NCBI GenBank assembly: GCA_019746135.1 | Contig: JAIESI010000111.1 | Span: forward strand, 1-37,049 | Reading direction: 5' to 3' | Length of the DNA: 37,049 nt | DNA from: Xanthobacteraceae bacterium | Lineage (GTDB): Bacteria > Pseudomonadota > Alphaproteobacteria > Rhizobiales > Xanthobacteraceae | Shown: positions 33,373 through 37,049 of the stretch, in pieces | Layout: the number at the start of each line of letters is the position of its first letter | Numbering within the stretch: position 1 is the stretch's first letter | Translations under genes and position numbers: made by a program | Notes under the pieces: model-generated | What the model saw: the letters and a program-made list of their open reading frames with translations, nothing else | What the model was told of the DNA's origin: nothing | Database searches by the model: none

Positions 33373-33831
33373 TTATCCTCCTGCGGGTTTTTCCGCGAAC
33401 GCGGCGCGCAGCCGGGTCGCGAATTGCTTTTCCATGTCCTTGGCTTTGGCGCGCAGGACCGGCTGGCCGATGCTGCCGAGCTTTCCGGCCAGGGTGGACT
33501 CGACGGAATAGGTGACCTTGGTCTCGTTGCCCGCGTCCTCGAGCTTTGTGATCGATTTCGCGGTGAGGCGCCCGACCAAGCCGAGCGGCGTGCCCTCGAT
33601 CTTGGCCTCGATCGCGGACGGCTCCTCGGCGCGGGTGACCTCGACCGTCACGTTGAACTTGAACTTGAGGTAGGCGACGCGGGTCTCGAACACGGCCTCG
33701 TAGTGGGTCGGATCGATTTCCTTCAGGTCCTGCACGCCGTCGACGAAGCGGACGAAGGAGCTGGCGTCGCGGAGCGTCTTGTAGACCACGTCACGCGGTG
33801 CGTTGACGGTGAATTCGCCTGAAACATTCAT
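33373..33831 (-). CDS. CoxG-like SRPBCC-family protein
   Basis: A 152-residue START/SRPBCC-fold protein of the CO-dehydrogenase subunit G (CoxG) type. It starts MNVSGEFTVNAPRDVVYKTLRDASSFVRFVDGVQDLKEID, the typical first strand and helix, and ends with a long C-terminal helix (QPVLRAKAKDMEKQFATRLRAAF). CoxG-type proteins accompany molybdenum hydroxylase operons and have been proposed to help membrane association, quinone handling or maturation. The start at 33831 is set by homology of the fold; the open frame upstream (to 34122) runs through an inverted repeat and is not coding. No strong Shine-Dalgarno is seen. Confidence 0.9.
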   Translation of the reverse strand: MNVSGEFTVNAPRDVVYKTLRDASSFVRFVDGVQDLKEIDPTHYEAVFETRVAYLKFKFNVTVEVTRAEEPSAIEAKIEGTPLGLVGRLTAKSITKLEDAGNETKVTYSVESTLAGKLGSIGQPVLRAKAKDMEKQFATRLRAAFAEKPAGG

Positions 33832-33969
33832 GGGATACGCGAAACCTTGGAATTGGAGGCAAAGAAAAGCGCATCGGGCGCCGCAGGTCAAACGCCAGGC
33901 CCGGCGCTGCGCGCATGGCACTTCGCCGCATTGGCAGTGATCGAAACGCGTTCGGCATCGGCGGTGTCT

Positions 33970-34094
33970 TCCCTCCCCGCGAGGGGAGGGTGGACGCGAG
34001 CGAAGCGAGCGGCCGGGTGGGGAGAGGCCTGCGAGATACGGAGACTTCTCCCCACCCCCGCGCTTCGCGCGGACCCTCCCCTCGCGGGGAGGGA
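33970..34094. repeat. Long inverted repeat in an operon gap
   Basis: Arms 33970-34022 and 34047-34094 are imperfect reverse complements: CCCTCCCCGCGAGGGGAGGG on the left matches CCCTCCCCTCGCGGGGAGGG on the right, and GGTGGGGAG matches CTCCCCACC; each arm also folds on itself. It fills most of the 294-nt gap (33832-34125) between the CoxG-like and lyase genes. Dispersed palindromes of this GC-rich type are common in this bacterial group (recalled, not checked). As RNA it would form a strong cruciform that may uncouple upstream and downstream expression. Confidence 0.85.
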
Positions 34095-34125
34095 TGGCGC
34101 TGCCGTTGCCGCAACACATCACATC

Positions 34126-35478
34126 CTAGGCGCGCTGCCGCAGCGCCAGCACGCGGTCGACCATCTCGCCGGCCTGGCCGAGATAGTTGGCCGGGTCGCA
34201 GAGCTTCTGCAACTCGGCCTTGCTCATGTGTTTCGAAATCTCCTCGTTCTCGGCCAACAGATCCGCCAGCGGCCGGCCGGTGGCGACGACCTTGCGGCAG
34301 ATGTCGTAGACGAGGTCGTGGGCGTATTGCCGGCCGAGATGCGGCCCGAGCCCCATCATCACGGCTTCCGAGACGATCAGCCCCTTGGTGATGTCGAGGT
34401 TCGCCCGCATCCTCTTCTCGTCGACCTGCAGGCCCGAAACCAGGAACTTGGTCTGCGACAGGCAGCCGGCGGTCAACACGAAAATCTCCGGCAGCACGAT
34501 CCACTCGATCTCCCACTGGCCGGTGGCGCGCTCGTGGTCCTGCTCCATGGCATTGAGCAGCGCCATCACCTGCGAGCGCACCACGCCGGTCTGCGCGGTG
34601 ATGTAGACGCAGGAGATCGGGTTGCGCTTCTGCGGCATGGTCGAGGACGAGCCGCGGCCCTCGTGGAACGGCTCGTAGACCTCCTCCACCTCGGTCTGCA
34701 TCATCAGCTTCACGTCATAGGCGATCTTGTTGCAGATGCCGGTGACGAGGCCGAGGAAGCAGCCGACCTCGGCGATGCGGTCGTGCACCGTGTGCCAGGC
34801 GATCTCCGGCTGGGCGAGGTTCAGCTCCTTGGCGAGCTCGACCTGGGTGCGAAGCCCGTCCTTGCCGAGCGACGACAGCGTGCCGGCCGCGCCGCCGAAC
34901 TCGAACACGAAGGTGCGTTCCTTGAGCTGCTGCAGCCGCTGCTTGTGGCGTTCGAACGCGGCGAGATAGGTCGCGCACTTGTAGCCGAAGGTGATCGGCA
35001 CCGCCTGCTGCAGGTTGCTGCGGCCGGCCATGACGGTGTCGCGGTGCTTTCTGGCAAGCGCCGCGAGCGCATCGGAAATGTCGTTGATGTCCTTCTCGAT
35101 GATCGCGAGGCCCTCGCGGATCTGCATGATGGTGGCGCTGTCGGTGATGTCCTGGGTGGTCGCGCCCCAGTGGCACCATTCGCCGAGGCCGCCATTGCAG
35201 AGCTTGACGAGTTGCGCCACGACCGGCAGCACCGGATAGCCGATCCGCTCGGTCTCCTTCTTCAGCTTCTCGATGTCGTATTGCTCGACCTTCACGTGCT
35301 TGAGGATCTCGTCGCAGGCCTCCTGCGGGATGATGCCGAGCCGCGCTTGCGCCCGGGCAAGGCCGGCCTCGAAGTCGAGATACTTCTGGATGCGGTTGCC
35401 GTCCGACCACACCTGCCGCATGGCCTCGGTGCCGAAGATGTCCTTGAAGATCGCGGAGTCGATGGTGCCGGTGGGCAT
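34126..35478 (-). CDS. Fumarase/aspartase-superfamily lyase (adenylosuccinate lyase / 3-carboxymuconate cycloisomerase-like)
   Basis: A 450-residue homotetrameric-type lyase. The superfamily signature GSSSTMPQKRNP lies near residues 275-288 and the other conserved regions are also visible: EWCHWGATTQDITDSA (second conserved region) and GRSNLQQAVPITFG. Sequence style is of the PurB/PcaB (CMLE) branch. Members cleave C-N or C-O bonds with fumarate or a lactone as product. As purine synthesis genes are absent and the operon is catabolic, a lyase or cycloisomerase step in the pathway is more likely than PurB itself. AAAGG lies about 7 nt before ATG 35478. It follows the CoA-transferase gene by 73 nt. 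Confidence 0.9.
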   Translation of the reverse strand: MPTGTIDSAIFKDIFGTEAMRQVWSDGNRIQKYLDFEAGLARAQARLGIIPQEACDEILKHVKVEQYDIEKLKKETERIGYPVLPVVAQLVKLCNGGLGEWCHWGATTQDITDSATIMQIREGLAIIEKDINDISDALAALARKHRDTVMAGRSNLQQAVPITFGYKCATYLAAFERHKQRLQQLKERTFVFEFGGAAGTLSSLGKDGLRTQVELAKELNLAQPEIAWHTVHDRIAEVGCFLGLVTGICNKIAYDVKLMMQTEVEEVYEPFHEGRGSSSTMPQKRNPISCVYITAQTGVVRSQVMALLNAMEQDHERATGQWEIEWIVLPEIFVLTAGCLSQTKFLVSGLQVDEKRMRANLDITKGLIVSEAVMMGLGPHLGRQYAHDLVYDICRKVVATGRPLADLLAENEEISKHMSKAELQKLCDPANYLGQAGEMVDRVLALRQRA

Positions 35479-35551
35479 GGAACGCCTTTCTACCGCTGCG
35501 AACGCGGTCGGCGCGGGAAGCGCCGCTAGGTCTTAGTACGCCCGCGGGGAA

Positions 35552-36934
35552 TCACCAACGGGCAGGATGCGTCCCGTACGGCGACGACGGGCGCTCCCAG
35601 CGGGCCGGCGTTTCCGTGAGCTCCGCCGAATGCCGGACCGCGGCGAGCGAGCCGTAGCCGGACGCCGAGGTTTCGATGCGATCGCCGATGTCCTCGAGCC
35701 TGGGATCGCTGCAGGCAAAGCCGTCCGCCACGCGGCCCATCTGCCGCAGCCACCATTGCGTCCGGGCAAGCGAGACGCGCACGAGCCAGCTTCCTCCCTG
35801 TTCAGAGCGGCGGATGAGTGCCGTCAGCGCGCCGAGTGCCATCAGGTAGCCCGAGGCATGGTCGATCGCCTGGCAGGGCAGGGGCCGCGGATTGGTCTCG
35901 CCGGCGGCCTCCGCCTCGGCGAGGTTCAGCCCGGTGGAGGTTTGCACCAGGCTGTCGAAGCCGCGCCGCTCCGCCCAGGGCCCGGCGTGGCCGTAAGCCG
36001 AGAGCGAGACGCAGACGATGCCCGGACACAGCGCCGCGGCCTCCGCCGGGCCGAAGCCGCGCCGCGCCAGCGCGCCTGGCCGATAGGACTGCACGAACAC
36101 GTCGCAGCCCGAAAGCAGGGTCCGGAAATCGGCCGCGCCTTGCTCGGTCGCGAGATCGAGATGGGCCGAGCGCTTGCCGCGGCCGGTGTCGATGTCGGCG
36201 GTCTCGATGGTCGGCAGGCGCGGCGAGATCAGCCGCAAACTGTCCGAGCCGTGCGCGGCGAGCGCCCGCCCGCAGATCGGACCTGCCAGCACCCGCGTCA
36301 TTTCCGTCACGCGGATGCCTTCGAGCGGGCGCAAGCCTGCGCGCAATTGCAGCTTCGGCCCGTCGCCGATCCGCTCGATCGAGACGAGCGGCAGCGTCGG
36401 CACCGCCTGGCCGTGCGGATGTGCGTCCCATTCGGCGAACGTGCGGGCCTTGGCGACGACGAGGCCTGCCGCCGCCGCGGCGTCCTCGAATTTCTCCGCG
36501 GTCCAGCCTTGCAGCGCGTCGCCGACCGCCTTGCGATCGTAGGCGCAGTTCAGGAGCTGCAGCACGCCGTCGCGATGATGCGGAAAGTTGGTGTGCAGCC
36601 GGACGAAGCCGCCGTCGCCGCAGCGATAGGCGCCGGCGATCTTGTCCCATTCCTCGGGCGGCTCCCTGCCGTCGACACGCCAGTAGCGCTCGCTGCGGAA
36701 TTCAATCGCGGCGTTGCGGCAATCGACCGTGACGCGTTGCGCCCGCCCGGTGCGGCGGCGATGCAGCTCTGCGGCAGCAAGGGCGGCCGCAGCGATGCTC
36801 ACCTGGGCCATTGTGCCGACGTGGAATGATGACGGCAGGGCCGGATCGCGACCGGTGAGCGAAACACGATCGAGCGCATCGGCCGGCAGGCCGAGGTCGC
36901 GCCAAAGCGCGATGAGAGTTTGCAGGGCGTTCAT
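35552..36934 (-). CDS. Family III (CaiB/BaiF) CoA-transferase with unusual domain order
   Basis: A 460-residue class III CoA-transferase-like protein. Residues about 203-460 carry the usual N-terminal part of the family: RPLEGIRVTEMTRVLAGPICGRALAAHG, DLATEQGAADFRTLLSGCDVFVQSYRPGALAR, and RRGFDSLVQTSTG with Asp327 as the likely catalytic aspartate. Residues 1-195, instead, resemble the middle/C-terminal part of other members (AQVSIAAAALAAAELHRRRTGRAQRVTVDCRNAA, then AYRCGDGGFVRLHTNFP). So it looks circularly permuted, or a tandem fusion whose first copy lost its front. ATG 36934 is preferred over TTG 36961; an in-frame stop lies just upstream (36968-36970), so the gene is complete. It is the first gene of the operon; 36935-37049 shows no gene. 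Confidence 0.85.
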   Translation of the reverse strand: MNALQTLIALWRDLGLPADALDRVSLTGRDPALPSSFHVGTMAQVSIAAAALAAAELHRRRTGRAQRVTVDCRNAAIEFRSERYWRVDGREPPEEWDKIAGAYRCGDGGFVRLHTNFPHHRDGVLQLLNCAYDRKAVGDALQGWTAEKFEDAAAAAGLVVAKARTFAEWDAHPHGQAVPTLPLVSIERIGDGPKLQLRAGLRPLEGIRVTEMTRVLAGPICGRALAAHGSDSLRLISPRLPTIETADIDTGRGKRSAHLDLATEQGAADFRTLLSGCDVFVQSYRPGALARRGFGPAEAAALCPGIVCVSLSAYGHAGPWAERRGFDSLVQTSTGLNLAEAEAAGETNPRPLPCQAIDHASGYLMALGALTALIRRSEQGGSWLVRVSLARTQWWLRQMGRVADGFACSDPRLEDIGDRIETSASGYGSLAAVRHSAELTETPARWERPSSPYGTHPARW

Positions 36935-37049
36935 TGCACGTACTCTATCCGTCGAGCCCAAGAATGTTCATCGAAAGCGTAGATGGGGTAACGGGCGCCG
37001 GCCCTGACGCCCGAATAGCTGCGCGTTGGCAATGCAGCTTGCTTGGCAT

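Noticed and set aside
29697..33831. Aerobic carbon monoxide dehydrogenase (CoxMSL plus CoxG)
   Set aside because: The large subunit has no AYRCSFR loop of form-I CODH, and the gene order is medium-large-small.
34126..35478. Housekeeping adenylosuccinate lyase PurB
   Set aside because: The fold matches, but it sits inside a catabolic operon with no purine genes; a pathway lyase or cycloisomerase is more likely, though not proven.

Overview
The window is about 37 kb of GC-rich DNA with the gene style of an alphaproteobacterium of the order Hyphomicrobiales (Bradyrhizobium / Rhodopseudomonas / Xanthobacteraceae type). This placement is inferred from codon use, several Bug/TctC- and TAXI-type solute-binding proteins, abundant aromatic-catabolism families, and palindromic intergenic repeats of a kind I recall from that group. 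I see no rRNA, tRNA, CRISPR array, transposase, integrase or phage gene. It reads as a chromosomal catabolic and transport region.

Layout. 1-570 is non-coding and dense in perfect stem-loops. 634-2568 (-) is an exported YcbB-type L,D-transpeptidase with its own terminator. 2785-5971 (-) is a tricarboxylate-type transporter: a substrate-binding protein and a TctA permease fused to TctB. 6348-8065 (+) is a YfcG-like glutathione S-transferase translationally coupled to a second Bug-type binding protein. 8078-8299 (-) is a small conserved-looking protein. 8618-15644 is an aromatic-catabolism set: a luciferase-like monooxygenase, two alpha/beta hydrolases, a two-domain extradiol-type VOC protein, a small methyltransferase, and a MarR regulator divergent from an HpaB-type phenol hydroxylase. 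A clear promoter/operator lies between those last two. 15927-23630 (+) is a heavy-metal-type RND efflux locus with one membrane-fusion protein and two tandem, full-length CzcA/CusA-like pumps.

The most interesting part is 23696-36934. Eleven consecutive minus-strand genes, several overlapping by 1-4 nt, look like one catabolic operon. In transcription order they are: a family III CoA-transferase with unusual domain order; a fumarase/adenylosuccinate-lyase-superfamily enzyme; a CoxG-like protein; the medium, large and small subunits of a molybdenum hydroxylase; a fumarate-reductase-type flavoprotein; a miniature [2Fe-2S] protein equal to the N-terminal half of SdhB; a UbiD-family prenyl-FMN decarboxylase; a TAXI-type binding protein; and an MDR dehydrogenase that keeps its structural zinc cysteines but has lost most catalytic zinc ligands. 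The set suggests uptake, CoA activation, hydroxylation, reduction, decarboxylation and C-N or C-O cleavage of an aromatic or heteroaromatic carboxylate. I cannot name the substrate, and I do not recognise this combination as a described pathway.

Several starts were moved from the longest ORF to internal codons with good Shine-Dalgarno sequences. Three of these are TTG starts (11651, 15927, 29566), and one belongs to a 47-residue membrane protein that is easily missed.
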